From Euryodendron excelsum (lineage: Eukaryota; Streptophyta; Magnoliopsida; Ericales; Pentaphylacaceae): DNA of 64,000 bases. Position numbers and translations under genes: made by a program. The DNA is taken from contig CM065397.1 in assembly GCA_033060915.1 (NCBI GenBank), forward strand, positions 19,786,001 to 19,850,000, given 5' to 3'. The notes beneath the pieces were generated by a model, which was not told the origin of the DNA, did no database searches, and saw nothing but the letters and a program-made list of their open reading frames with translations. Shown here piece by piece: positions 32,701-44,476 of the stretch. Every line of letters begins with the position of its first letter. Position 1 is the first letter of the stretch.

Positions 32701-33443
32701 TTCAATTAGACCTCGAGTCTGAACTACGACTAACCTAATTCCCAATAAAAGGGATACGTAGGTAACCCTCATGGGTGCGGTCACAATCTTTTTTAAATTT
32801 TAAATTTCACAACGTTTTTTTTCAAGTTTCCAATTCCCAAGATCTCTTTCAAACTTCAAATCTTTTCTTCAAATCTATTTTTAAAATCTAATCATTTTCT
32901 TGCACTTGCATGTCATGCATCATATCAAACTTCTTTTTAAAATTCTTTTCAAAGTGGATATAATTGGGCATTGAATAATCAAAAATTCTAAATGAGTGAA
33001 CCTAGGGTGAAAAGATATGTAGATACTGCAAGGGCAAGATACGATGATAGTCTAGTATATCTTTCCTATATGTAACCAACCTCTGAACCTAGAATCACTA
33101 TTTTCAAAAGACCAAAACGAAGTTATTTTTCAAAAAGGGCTTAAATATTTTCAAAGTTGCCAAACAACATGTTTTTCAAAAACTCTCTCTTGAGGAAGTT
33201 TTTCAAAACCTTTTTAAAAAACCTTAAGTTTAATCTTCGGATCGCATTTAGTTTTAGGTGACCTAACTCACCTTAACAAAGTTAAGTGACGACTCCAAAT
33301 CTTTTCCAAAAGCCCTTATTCAAATTCATTTTTAATTCAAACCTAGTCGAACTCATTTTTCTAGGAGGATGAGTTCTAATGAGAGAGTACCGTGTTTTTC
33401 TCACTTGTGTATTTTTTCGAGTGTGAAAAATCGGGGCGTGACA
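29768..33443 (+). mobile_element. Family A solo LTR (copy A2)
   Basis: It starts TGTAAGCACCTCATTTTCAC and ends AAATCGGGGCGTGACA, with a perfect TTGTG duplication (29763-29767 and 33444-33448). At 3676 bp it is the shortest complete family member. It lacks the hairpin-bearing 5' modules of A3 and A4. It keeps the GGCGCC motif (about 30510), a TATA box at 30553-30560, the CTAGGGTTGTTTTAGGAAAG-type duplication (31200-31370), the degenerate TTTCCTAAT tract (31.5-32.3 kb), the conserved island (32715-32783) and the GACTCCAAAT end region. No internal retrotransposon sequence is attached. Confidence 0.93.
30551..30561 (+). promoter_or_regulatory. TATA box of LTR copy A2
   Basis: CCTATAAATAC lies about 25 bp downstream of the ACAGGCACCAGAGCC motif, matching the layout of the other family A copies. 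Confidence 0.65.
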
Positions 33444-33801
33444 TTGTGAAACCATTCAAACGCCCTTGGGGGTCTTTCGAACGCTTTGTGAACCGTTCAA
33501 ATGCCCTCCAAGGCTGTTCAAATGGTTCTCTAGCCTTCTTGCCCAAATCTCCCACAATCTATCCCGCCTTAGCCTGAAACCTTTATAAAAGCCATAAAAC
33601 TAAGTATCACAAATTAGCTAAAAGCACTACAGGAATTCCAAACTAAGGTCAATAAATTACTAATCAGGGGATTGTAGCTACACTCTTGGAGTATAAAACA
33701 CCTCCCAACTAGCTTTATGCTAGTCATTTAGCAAAATACAAACTAAAAAAAAGAGATAATTTTCACTTTTGTAGGAATCACGAATTCATTTAGCTTATGC
33801 A
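33444..33801. other. Older TE-like DNA between copies A2 and C
   Basis: This interval contains repeated CATTCAAACGCCC, TTCGAACGC and TTCAAATG phrases (33449-33530) and a TTTATAAAAGCC TATA-like motif at about 33582. A CTAGCTTTATGCTAGTC inverted repeat lies at 33709-33725. It is probably continuous with 29767 on the left and 41694 on the right, once the insertions are removed. Confidence 0.45.
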
Positions 33802-34496
33802 TGTAATATCCCAAACCTCTATTTATTTAAATTAATGTGAATTTCCTCATTTTTGCATTATTTAAATATTAGTTATTTCTTCATTTGGGGCCAAGAATGA
33901 CCACTAAGAACTTGTGTTGTAACTTAAGTCCATGGGGTGAGACACATGGGATTATTCCCATGTGTATCACTCTTATACACCTATACACAACCAATTGAGA
34001 GAGAAAAGAGGGAGAAGAGGAGAAAGAAAGAGGATGAAGAAGATTGAAGGAAGAAAGAGAGCTTGGAAATCCTCATTCCAAGCCAAGAGAAGCCATGGAA
34101 GACTTGAACAAGCTTGAAGAAAAGTAAGGTTCCATTTCTCTCTCTACAAATTATGTATATATATGTATCCATCTTGTTGGGTGTGTATATGCATCTAGGA
34201 GTGTTGTTGTTGAGTTTGGGAGGATCCTTGGGTCCCAATCACTATGATTTTGAGAGCTTAAAGCTCATTGTTGAGTGTTGGAGTTGGGGTTGAGAAAACC
34301 CCGAATTTGATAACATGTTAGGTTTTCGAATTCTTTCTCTATATCCCTTTGTTTTGGTTGTTCTTTCTCCCCTATTTTGAGTTATTGTGATGTTCTTGAG
34401 TTCTCTTTCAAGTTCTTTTGTGGTTGGGAGAGTTTGGTTGCATTTTTGTAAAGATTGGAGAGTTTTTGGTTTGAATTTCTGCTGTTGCGCAGCAGG

Positions 34497-34690
34497 GGCG
34501 TTCGAACGCCTGATATGGTGTTCGAACAGTGGGGGCAAAGTGCCTTGACGTTAGAACGGCCCATGGGCATGAGTCCCCATTTTGGCCTAATGATCGAACG
34601 GCCTATCTAGGCATTCGAACGACCCGAGAGCATTTTTTCTGAGTTGGCCATTTTTGGCTTGGGCGTTTGAATGGTCCAACTGTTTTGACA
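34497..34690 (+). repeat. Array of TTCGAACG-type short palindromes in the family C LTR
   Basis: Motifs GTTCGAACGCC, GTTCGAACAG, GTTAGAACGG, ATCGAACGGCC and ATTCGAACGACC recur within 190 bp. TTCGAA is self-complementary. Related motifs appear in the neighbouring older DNA at 33449-33530. Confidence 0.7.
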
Positions 34691-37349
34691 CCTTTTTGCA
34701 ATTTAGTCATAAGTTACTCTAGAAAACTTAGTTTTGAGCACCGTTTGAAGCATTACGTAGTAGACTAATATACCTTTTCATCCATGTAAAGTTTGTACCT
34801 TAACTTATGAAGTTTGAAATATTGGGGTTTAATGTTGAGCCAAGATTATGCCGAAAACCTAGTTTTCTAAAATATTAGCCCGTTTTTCATGAGACCCAAC
34901 TTCTTTACCCGAAATGCGTTTTTGACCCTTGACCTATCAAATTAAAGGCATTTAAGTCTATTTTCATATGGAACTAGCCTAGAGTGTGAATCCTTTATTC
35001 AGGGTGGTTGGGACGCGATAAAAAAATCAATGTTCCGAGTTTCATACTTCACCCTCAATTTTATGTTCTCGTTTTACATTGGGGCTTTGCCCTAGAGATT
35101 AGACTCGTTCTTCCATTGTGAGATTGAGGTGTTGGTGAGTCGGGGTCGAGAGATTTATGTGCTTAGTTCGGCTTATGTGTTACCGCTTTGCCTTAGAACT
35201 TTGTATTGATGTTTCTATATTTCTATGTGCATTTTGTGTACGCACACCTTATTTAACATCCATTCAATCGGAGAGAGGTGAGTAACAATACGCGATGAGT
35301 AAAACTCTATTATTTTTCAAATGTTTTAAGCTCACTTTTATATCATGAATGTTTTTCATATACTTCAATACATCAATGTTATGTTCAAATACAAATGTTA
35401 TATTTCAAACTCATGCAAGTTATATTTATGTTATGAATGAAAACCATGGACTATAATGTTTAAATGAAAGAGACGCTAAGTTTTCAATGTATGGTGCCAA
35501 CTCGAGTCTTCTCGTGGCAAGACCTTAATCTAGCCCGATAGTTCTATGATAGGGGACGAAAAATAAACTATTTATATTGGGAGACGTTTGTAAGCACCCC
35601 ATTTTTGACCACTCGGCAGTCTACGCTCTGTCCAGACTTGTACTCAAGTCAATATGGATGTATTCCAATCAAAACCAACTCTCTAAGTCCAAATCCCGTC
35701 TGTCCATTGCTTCGTGGGCCCTCCAGGCCCAAATAGATGCAAAATGACTAAAATGCCCTTAGGGGCATCGTCTTTTCCAATTCCAACGCTCACCCCTCTC
35801 TCGAGACAGTTGATTCTTGGAGACGGTAAATCTATTCCAAATCAGGCACGTCTTTTTGAAGATGATAAGACCCCTTTCCAAGTCCAATCTCTCTCTCGAG
35901 ACAGTTTATTCCTCGAGATGGTCCCAAATCAGGCACGTCTTTCTGAAGACGGTAAGTCCCCTTTCCAATTCTAAATCAGGCACGTCTTTCCGAAGACAGT
36001 AAGTCCCTTTTCTAATTCCAATCCCTCTTTCGAGACAGTTTATTCCTCAAGATGGTAAATCTATTCTAAATTAGGCACGTCTTTCCGAAGACGGTAAGAC
36101 CCCTTTCCAATTCCAATCCCGCTCTCAAGACAGTTTATTCCTTGAGACGGTCCGGCACGTTTTTCGAAGAAAATCTCTTCGAAACGGTAAGTCCCTTTAA
36201 ACCTGTCGACCGGGATGAGACCCCAAGTCCCTTAGATGGTAGAACGGTCCACCTTTGGCGCCTGCTAGCCTGCCAATGCAGAAATGTCCGTTTAGGCACG
36301 CCTTCCGAGAAAGTTGACTTCTCAGTCGCTAAGTCCCTTTAGCAGTTTCCCGAGATCAGGCAGTCTCGGGAATAATTGCGAACCGTCAGAGTAGCGGAAA
36401 TACTCGCAAACATCACAATCGTCAGAGTAGCAGAAATACTCGCAAACAGGTCGATATAGGGAATTGCCAACAAACCCCGGTATCACGCGACCGCCATCAG
36501 AGTGGTGGAAACATTCAAAACCCAGGTCAACGCCAGTGCCTGCTAGCCCACTTCGATGAAAAATGACCAAGCTGCCCCTTGGGCCTTTTCCAAGACTTTT
36601 CAGTCAAGATGATTATTTTGCCCCTAGGTATCCGAACGCCCCGGGAACCACACCGGCTCTGGGTATCAAACCGATAACCTCCTGAGAATATTCTTAAAGT
36701 ATTCCCAACCTTCCTCTACCTTCCCGGATCATTCCGAGTCAATTTTGGCAAACCCGGTACAAAATGACCGTTGTGCCCCTAGTGGGCCGGTCTCATATTC
36801 TGACCACACCGGATCTGGGTATCAAACCGGAAACCTCCCAAGAATGCTTTTTATAGTGTCCTTAACCTTTCTTTATCCTTTCGGATCATTCCGAGTCAGT
36901 TCTGGCAAACCCGGTGCGAAATGACCGTTTTGCCCCTAGTGGGTCGGTCACCTTTTCTGACCACACCGGCTCTGGGTATCAAACCGGAAACCTTTGGGGA
37001 ACATTCTCAATAATGTTACCAAATTTTGAGTCTTCTTCCGAGACAGTCCGAGTCCGTCCCAGTAGTTTTTTGGCTCGATTGACCGTTTTGCCCCTGAAGG
37101 CCCGGTCAACCCTTTCGACACATATTGTCCTCATTTTTCAACTCAAATACCTCTAGGACACTATTTTTAAGTGTTCCTACTCTTTTTCGGCCTTTTGGGT
37201 CATTCCTAACCTCTTCAAATCATTCTTAGACTTTTCGGAGTCACTCCTAGTGAAGTTAGGCTAAAAATTGCATGGTAGTCACTAGTACAGGCACCCAAAT
37301 CTAGTCAAAGATACATTACTTGTCAACCTTAAACATTTCCTAAATGGCT

Positions 37350-37370
37350 GGCACCACTAGTAGTGGTGCC
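37350..37370 (+). repeat. Perfect palindrome upstream of the A3 TATA box
   Basis: The arms are GGCACCACTA and TAGTGGTGCC around a single central G. The corresponding sequence in A4 (48970-48990) has GGCGCC in each arm. The palindrome is therefore perfect in both copies, although each arm differs by one base. It lies about 95 bp upstream of the TATA box. Confidence 0.9.
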
Positions 37371-37458
37371 GAGCCAAAAAATGGCATGGCGCCACTCCTA
37401 GTAGCGCCAGTGTAATGTTTAGCCTGGCGCTACTGCAACAAGTGCCAGTGCATTCCTC

Positions 37459-37472
37459 TCTCTATAAATATA
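37459..37472 (+). promoter_or_regulatory. TATA box of LTR copy A3
   Basis: CTCTCTATAAATATAGAG is the clearest TATA phrase of the family, followed by GCCTCTTCCAGCATGAAAGAG as the probable start of the transcript. Confidence 0.7.
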
Positions 37473-40064
37473 GAGCCTCTTCCAGCATGAAAGAGGTCCG
37501 CAAACTCAGTCTAAAAACACCAAAATTCGATATACAGAGCTCGAACACTCCCTAAACCCTAGCTTCCTTAGGTTTTCCAAACCCTAGCCACCATACACTA
37601 AACCCTAGCCTTCTATACACTCATACACACCCCCATACACTTATACACTAGCCTCCAACCCTCCTTTGAAGACTTGAAGAGCTGCAATCCGAAGTTTGAA
37701 GATTGAAGACAACTCTTGAGGATTGAAGACGAAGATCAAGACGAAGACCGAAGACAAGCAAGGCACGCAAAATAAATAAGACATATGGTAGGCTCTCTCT
37801 TTAAATTTCTGCACTTCCCCCTCTCTTTTCTCTCTCCTAACCCACTTGGGTTTTCTTTATTTTAATCCCACATCTCTTTCCCCTCCCCCCCCCCTTTCTT
37901 TGCATGCTTGAAACAAGGGGACTTCTGGTCCATGCGTAGGATTAGACTATTGGAGGGTCACCGTGTCGTGGGCTTTCCTTTAGGATAACCGGAGACCACG
38001 TGGGTTCGGCCCCCTTGATTATGTGGTGAAGCCTTAACCTTGTATGTTCACGACCCCAAATTTGTATTATGCATATCATGATCTTGCATCTTCCAAAAAC
38101 CGTTTTCAAACTCGTTTTCAAAGCTTGCATTAAACTTGTTTTCAAAATTGCATCAAAGTCTCCTTTTTCAAAACATGTTTTCAAAATCACAATCCTAGGG
38201 TGATTCTAGCTTTTCCATGGCTAGGGTTGCTTTAGGAAAGTGTTACATTCAAAGTGACCAATATGGTCCATATTTTCAAATCTTGTTGTTTTCAAAACTG
38301 CTTTCCTAAAGTGGTTCTAGCCCTCTTATGGTTAGAATTGCTTTAGGAAAGTGAGATGTTTTTACACCTTCTAAAAACTATCTTTTCAAAAGTCTCTCTT
38401 TCATAAAACCTCCTCTTTCAACGTGCTTTCTAAAAACTCTCCTTTCCAAAGTTGTTTTCAAAAACTCCTTCCAAAAATCTATTTTCCAAAACTTCTCTTT
38501 TTAAACTTTTTTCCAAAAGGCTATCTTCAAGGTTCACTTTCCAAAAACGTTCCCTAGGTTTCCTTCTTAGAAAAACCTCTTCCTAAGTCTCTTTCTTAAA
38601 AATCTCTTTCTAAAAAAAATCCTCACTAGGATCTCTTTCCAAAAAAACTCTTTTTCCTCAAAATTCACTTTCTAAAAACACTCCCTAAGTTCACTTTCCT
38701 AAAAACTCTCTCTAACAATCTATTTCCAAAAATCTTTCCAAAAAACTCTCTTTCCAAAATCTTCCCTCTAGAAACTCCTCTCTAGGATTTCCTTCCAAAA
38801 ACATGTTTCCAAAAAACACACTTTCCAAAAATCGCTTTCCTTAGAGCCCAAGTCAAGCCCTAGAGCTAACAATTGGGAAACCCTAATTTTCTTTCCAAAA
38901 ACATGGTTTTCAAACTTGCCTCAAAACTTAGGTTTCCAAAACCTCTTGTTTTCACATCCAAACCATACACATTTCCAAAATCTCTTTTTACGTCAAAACT
39001 ATAGCCTTCTAAATCTAGGGTTTCTAAAACCTCCCTTTCCAAATCCTTGTTAATTCTAATATTTCCTTTAGGAAACCAAATCACATCTTTCCTTTAGGAA
39101 ATCAAATCAAATCTTCCCGTTTTGGAAACTAGATCTTATCCTCTGTTTTTGGAAACAAAATCAAACATTCCCTTTTAGACACAAAATCTACATCTTTCCT
39201 AATTCAAATCTCTCCTAATTTCCTACCTTTCTAAACCATAAGTTTTCTAAAACTTTCAAATCTTTCCTTAAACATTAAGCTTCCAAATCTTTTTTAATTC
39301 AACCCTTTCCTAACTCTATCCCTTTCCAAATCATAACTTTCCAAATCTAAGTTTTCAAACCTTTCCTAAATTCAAACATTTCCTAATCTCAAGATTTTCT
39401 AAAACTCTAAAACTTTCTAAATCTTAAACTTTCTAAATTTCAAATCTGTCTAAATCCAAAACTTTCTAAACTGAAAACTTTCTTAATTCAAAGCCTTCTT
39501 AAGTTGAAACTTTCTTAATTCAAACCTTTTCTAAATCTTTCCTAATTTAAAACCTTTCTAAAATTCTAAGCTTTCCAAATCCAAAACTTTCTTAACTTAA
39601 AACTTTCCAAATTCTAAACCTTTCTTAAACTAAACTTTTCCTAATTCAAAACATTTCTAAATTCAACACTTTCCTATTTCAAAACCTTTCTTAAAAGAAA
39701 ACTTTCCTAATGTGAAAACTTTCCTAATTCCAAAACTTTCCTAAACCAAAACTTTCTTAAAACAAAGCTTTCCTAAAATGATACTTTCCTATTTCAAAAC
39801 TTTCCTAATCCGAGCCCTTCCTAAATCCAAGCTTTCCTAATCTTCCAAGTCCAATATTCAAGTCAATTCTTCTCTAAACTCTTTCCAAGTCAAATCCAAG
39901 CCTTCTTTTCTAAGTCTCAAGTCTTTCTAGGTTTCCTAAAACCGAGTTTTCCAAAGTCAAGTCTCTTCAAATCTTCCAATCAAAGTTCAATCTCTCAGTC
40001 TTCCAATTCAATTTCCAATTCAATCTCTTTTTCCAATCCAACCTTCTATCTTCTATCGGACTCT

Positions 40065-40131
40065 TGTCCGAACTACGACTGACCTGATTCCTCCAAAAGG
40101 ATACGTAGGCAACTCTCATGGGTGCGGTCAC
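40065..40131 (+). other. Conserved LTR island (copy A3)
   Basis: The sequence from GTCCGAACTACGACTGACC through GGATACGTAGGCAAC to GGGTGCGGTCA is also present in A1 (16718-16789, minus), A2 (32715-32783) and A4 (51425-51493) with only a few changes. Adjacent DNA aligns poorly. TCCT...AGGA can pair within it. It lies about 660-830 bp from the LTR 3' end in all copies. Its role is unknown. A structured RNA element or a polyadenylation-related signal are possibilities. Confidence 0.8.
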
Positions 40132-41693
40132 AACATTTTTCAAATTTAAAATTCCATAACATTTTTCAAGTTTCCAATTCCACAAAACCTTTTCAAATCT
40201 CTAATTCTACAATCTTCTTCAATCTCCAATTCCATATCTATTTCAAGTTTCCAATTTCAAAAATCTATTTTCAAATCTTTATTTCCAATTTCTAAAACTT
40301 TCTAATTCTAATTCTATCTTTTCAAATCTCTTCTAAAATCAAATCAAATTCTTCTTTTCAAATCTCTTTTCAAAATCTATTTTCTAAATCAACTCTCTTC
40401 TTTTGCACATACATATCATGTATCATGTTAGTTTCTTTTCAAACATTCTTTTTTAGAGTGGATAGGATTGGTCATTAGTTAGTGGAAGACTCTCATAGGT
40501 GAATCTAGGGTAGATTGACATGTAGGTACCGAAAGGGCGGGGTAGGGTGATGACTTAGTGCGTCTTCCCTACACGTAACCAACCTTCGAACTTAGATCAT
40601 TATTTTCAAAAGACCAAAATGGAGTTATTTTAAAAAAAAAAGGGCTTAAATGTTTTCCAAAGGTTGCTAAACAACCTCTTTTCTTAAAAACCCTCTCTTG
40701 AGGAGATATTTTCAAAATCGTTTTCAAAAACCCTAAGTGTAGTTTTCGGATTATGTTTAGTTTTTAGGTGACCTAACTCACCTTAATCAAGTTAGGTGGC
40801 GACTCCAAAATTTTTCCAAAAGCCCTTTGTTCAAATCAATTCTTCAATTCAAACCTAGTCGCACTCATTCTTTTAGGAGGGTGAGCTCTAACGAGAGAGT
40901 ACAGTATTTTTTCCGCTTGTGTAAGTATTCCTCAAGTACGAAAAATCTGAGCGGGACAACGTCCCTGGCCAAAATAGCCTTAGCGTGACCTATAAGGTAA
41001 CTATGGAGCCTAGCTCATATGTCGGGTTGTAGCACACTTATGTTTTAAACCGAGAACCATGATATGTTCAAATGCTTTACTACAAGTTATGAAATGCTAT
41101 ATAAAGAATAATGTTATGTTGCATCTCTTCTTACGATACCATGTTTTGAAAGATTGAAACGTTTCAAATGATGTTTACATTTCAAAAGGTCATATGCTTG
41201 TGCATAAATGGTTATCTATTTTTATACGTTGGATATAATTGCTAGTCCATGATATTTTTTTCGCACATGCATCATTCTTATTCACTAAGCATTAGCTTAC
41301 GTTTTCTCAAATGATTTTCAAATAGCCAATCCATGAGGCCTTAGAGCAAGGCCATATGTGGATTTTGAGCTACGGCCCACGGGCTTATGTTTTGTAATAT
41401 GTTTGAGGGTTAGATCCTAATGATTTGTAATGGTATAAATGTTATAACCTTGGTGAGCTTTGATTAAGCTTGTATGTATGTTATATTTTGGATTAGACAC
41501 AACTCTTCCATGTATGACACAGATTATGTTTTCAAGTTATCAAAAGTTTTATTTTTTGGCAATTATGCATCATTATAAATGATTATGCATAGGTGATCAA
41601 CCAGTTTATGTAATGCAACCTTGGGTAGCCTTACTATTGGCCGGTTATGTACCCTAAATCCGTATAGGCCGGGTTATGGGGCATGACAATGCA

Positions 41694-43090
41694 TCAAGCT
41701 TTTAAACCCCTAAGTTATTCTTAGATTACCCCTAGTGGACAAGTAATGTCTTGCGAGGATTTTTAGTGATGATACCCATAAACATCAATCCGTGGCCCAT
41801 AATCAAAGATTTATGAGAATATGAAGATAATGCACAATTCTACTCAAGATAATCTCAAAAGTTACCCTACCTCTTAATATAAGCAAAGGAACATCATAAA
41901 AGCACAAAAGAGAGATTCAAGCAAGTGTGTGATAGAATCATGTAATATAGCTCAAATGTAGCACGTTCACACAATCACATCCCTTAAGTCTCAATCAAAA
42001 TCCATACCGGTCATACACTCACAAAAAAATACCTACACAGTTCTCACAATGAAATGGTCATAATAAGAGTAAGTGTGTGAATGCATAAAAGAGCGTACAA
42101 ATTATAAAAATCGAAGAAATGATAGTTTATCGACTTAGTATAGCTTTATGAAAGATAATCCATACTTAGCTTATACTTAAATGAGATCTCATGATACGTA
42201 AATGAAAATACTTGTGTTTCTCATTGAAAGGAAATATCCCAACAAATGATATAATCTCAATAAAGATCACACAATCATAAGGTCAAGACAATTGGTTCCA
42301 AGCGAATGAAATCAACAACAATATCTGTGGCTCAAAAGAGAAAAAATGATAGCTTAAAATCATTTCAAAAGTGCACAACAGTAGATCCCAAAAGAATATG
42401 AGTGTCAACATCATCTATCAACATTTAACATATAAAACAAAAGCAAATATAATGAAGCTATTGAGAGGATGAAAGATGAAAAACTTAAGCTTGAGTAAAT
42501 ATATCTACTCAGAAAGACAAAATCGGCTCTAAAGTTTACAATTTAAGATCTCCACTCACGTAAAGATAAGAATACACAAATTAGTAACACATGATACTAT
42601 ATGACATGATTGTTCACACGAATGTAATTCCCTCCATTTATGTGTTTATGATGAAATCTCACAACATATTAAGTTTAAAAGGTAAATCATCAATTAAACT
42701 CAAGTTATAATCAATACATAATACTACATATCCTCTAATCAAATATTGTATTTCACAAATATTACTTTGGTTCCCAACAAATGATCTTCATCACATCCAC
42801 CCAGAATAATAAAAAGTCTATCATAATGACATTGAGAAAAGTGAAAAAGACATAAATTGAGATAATGGAACCATGAGATACTCAAACTTCTACTGAAATT
42901 CGCAAGTGACCAATAAACAATCACGCAAATCAACACCTGAGACCTCTCCAATAGAATATGAAAAGTTGGAGATATAATAGATAAAGAGCGAAGATAAACA
43001 ACAAAGCTCAAAAATGATATCCACTAAGTAATCAGAATTTTAGGTACATGAAACATGATGAAATGAACACACATAATGCATCTAAACTCT
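41694..43090. other. AT-rich DNA, no supported gene
   Basis: I found no protein motif on either strand. The sequence is probably the non-coding part of an older retroelement, because a minus-strand gag-like remnant follows at 43100. Confidence 0.4.
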
Positions 43091-43099
43091 AACTATCCT

Positions 43100-44290
43100 A
43101 AAAAGTCATCATCATATGGGGGTGGTGGTGGAGCCTGCTGTCGCGCCATATGAGCCATAATCTCCTCTAGAAATTGAGTCTAATGCCGCTGCTCCTTTCT
43201 AACCTCTGTCAAGTACTCTACTACTCCTTCTGAGCTATCTAGAGAGCTATGCACTATGTTGTATACTCCCTCTAAGTTGTCTGGAATGTTGTGCACTGCT
43301 GCTGCACTATGACCTGTGGATGCTGTTGAATCACCATGCACTAGTACTGCACTATCTCATGAAATATTTGAGTAGTGGGACCCTACTGAGCTGGCTGCTC
43401 GGACTGAGGCTACTCAACTCCTGGAACGAGTTGTGCCTACTGTTGCTTCTACTTAACATATCTCTAAATCCCTGGCAACTGACCTGTAGATCGATGCTCC
43501 AAAAATCTCTCCATAGGCAGCATTGCAAGTGTAGTAATAACATCTCCTGTCGAGGCTACTCCAACTCTCAAAATCAACTCAGTGAGGACGCCAGCAAATG
43601 GGGTGCTCCCCTAAACTGATGTGGACAATTGTGGCAGGGCTATAAATATGTATTGGGGTAGGTCAATAGTCTTGCTCGTACTTATGGCCCACATTAATTG
43701 AGCTCTAATGTAGCTAACTTGGGTGACTCGACATATAAGGAGGATAGAATGACAAATAAAAACAAAAAGGGGTTAGTATCTAGCAGCTAGTACTTGATTC
43801 ACAACTTGCGAAGCGATTCACTACTCACCAGAGGTACGAACCTCTATTGCTACTACCTCGTGATCAACACCTCCCATGGCTGGATAAACAAACTAGGGCT
43901 GAGCTACCCTAAGGTGCTGAAAGAACTTAATAATCATTGATGGAGTGATCATTATCGGGTGTCCCCTGACCCATGACTCAACCTTTCATGACCCAAAGCA
44001 CTGGATGCACTAGAAATGTTGGCCATGAGTTCACCAATCAATGTAAATCTACATAGACCACAGAATCAACTTGAGCCACCCTCTCCGAATGAACTCTTCC
44101 TGCCATAGAAATGGATTCTTAGCATAATGCTCGAGGGTCCAACGCCTCTCTTGTTCAGCACCTCTAGGGCTCTAGTTAGTCTAGAAAGCCTCAGAGGCTT
44201 GAGCACCAGTAAATCTAGTCTAGTCATAGGCCAGAGCACCCCAGCCTCAACCTCGAATCGCTCCCTACCTACCATATAAATATAATCCTA
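43100..44290 (-). pseudogene. Retroelement remnant with a putative plant transposon protein-like (PF20167-type) region
   Basis: On the minus strand the region reads in changing frames. Near 44200-44090 it gives ASEAF followed, after stops, by HYAKNPFLWQEEFIREG. Near 43690-43480 it gives TIDLPQYIFIALPQLSTS, FAGVLTELILRVGVAS and PMERFLEHRSTGQ. The second block resembles the C-terminal half of the plant transposon protein domain found in gypsy-type gag regions. A glutamine-rich tail and a PPPPPYDDD-like end follow near 43130-43090. Stops and frame changes show it is dead. The family name is tentative. Confidence 0.4.
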
Positions 44291-44431
44291 GAGCTTTACT
44301 CTTTCTCCTAATAATAAAGATAATGAAAGGAAAAATTAGGGTAAAATAGGAATACCAATAATGTAAGATATTGGGTCTTAGACTGGTAGGGTCCTTTGTT
44401 GGACGCTAGCAGGGCTTCGCTGTCCCACTAG

Positions 44432-44433
<2 letters not shown>

Positions 44434-44472
<39 letters not shown>
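44434..44472. repeat. (CT)n microsatellite
   Basis: About 19 uninterrupted CT units between GAG and CAAATATATC. Confidence 0.95.

Positions 44473-44476
<4 letters not shown>

Larger units (their letters stand above)
35589..40958 (+). mobile_element. Family A solo LTR (copy A3)
   Basis: It starts TGTAAGCACCCCATTTTTGAC and ends AATCTGAGCGGGACA. The flanking duplication is ACGTT / ACGTC, four of five identical (35584-35588 and 40959-40963). At 5370 bp it is the longest copy. Order of parts: hairpin-bearing tandem modules (35835-36190), GTCAGAGTGGCGGAAACACTC-type repeats (36385-36520), CCGGNTCTGGGTATCAAACCGG repeats (36650-36990), palindromes (37350-37425), TATA (37463-37470), CT-rich leader to 37890, paired TTTAGGAAAGTG blocks (38180-38360), degenerate TTTCCTAAA tract (38.36-39.83 kb), conserved island (40065-40131), and end region. 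No gag or pol sequence is adjacent. The surrounding family C LTR continues on both sides. Confidence 0.92.
33802..41688 (+). mobile_element. Solo LTR of a Ty3/gypsy (Tekay-like) element (family C), interrupted by copy A3
   Basis: It begins TGTAATATCCCAAACC and ends GGGTTATGGGGCATGACA, flanked by a perfect ATGCA duplication (33797-33801 and 41689-41693). Removing A3 and its duplication leaves about 2.5 kb. The ends resemble those of plant chromovirus (Del/Tekay) LTRs, which is the basis of the name. A TATA-like ATGTATATATATG is at about 34150. An array of TTCGAACG-type motifs lies at 34497-34690. No internal region is present. Confidence 0.88.

Noticed and set aside
29768..40958. A2 and A3 as the two LTRs of one element
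   Set aside because: Each has its own different 5-bp duplication (TTGTG; ACGTT/ACGTC), and the DNA between them belongs to other elements. They are independent insertions.
42000..43010. 90-codon minus-strand frame at 42739-43011 and neighbours
   Set aside because: No domain, and the translation is rich in Ser/Phe/Leu as expected from AT-rich DNA.
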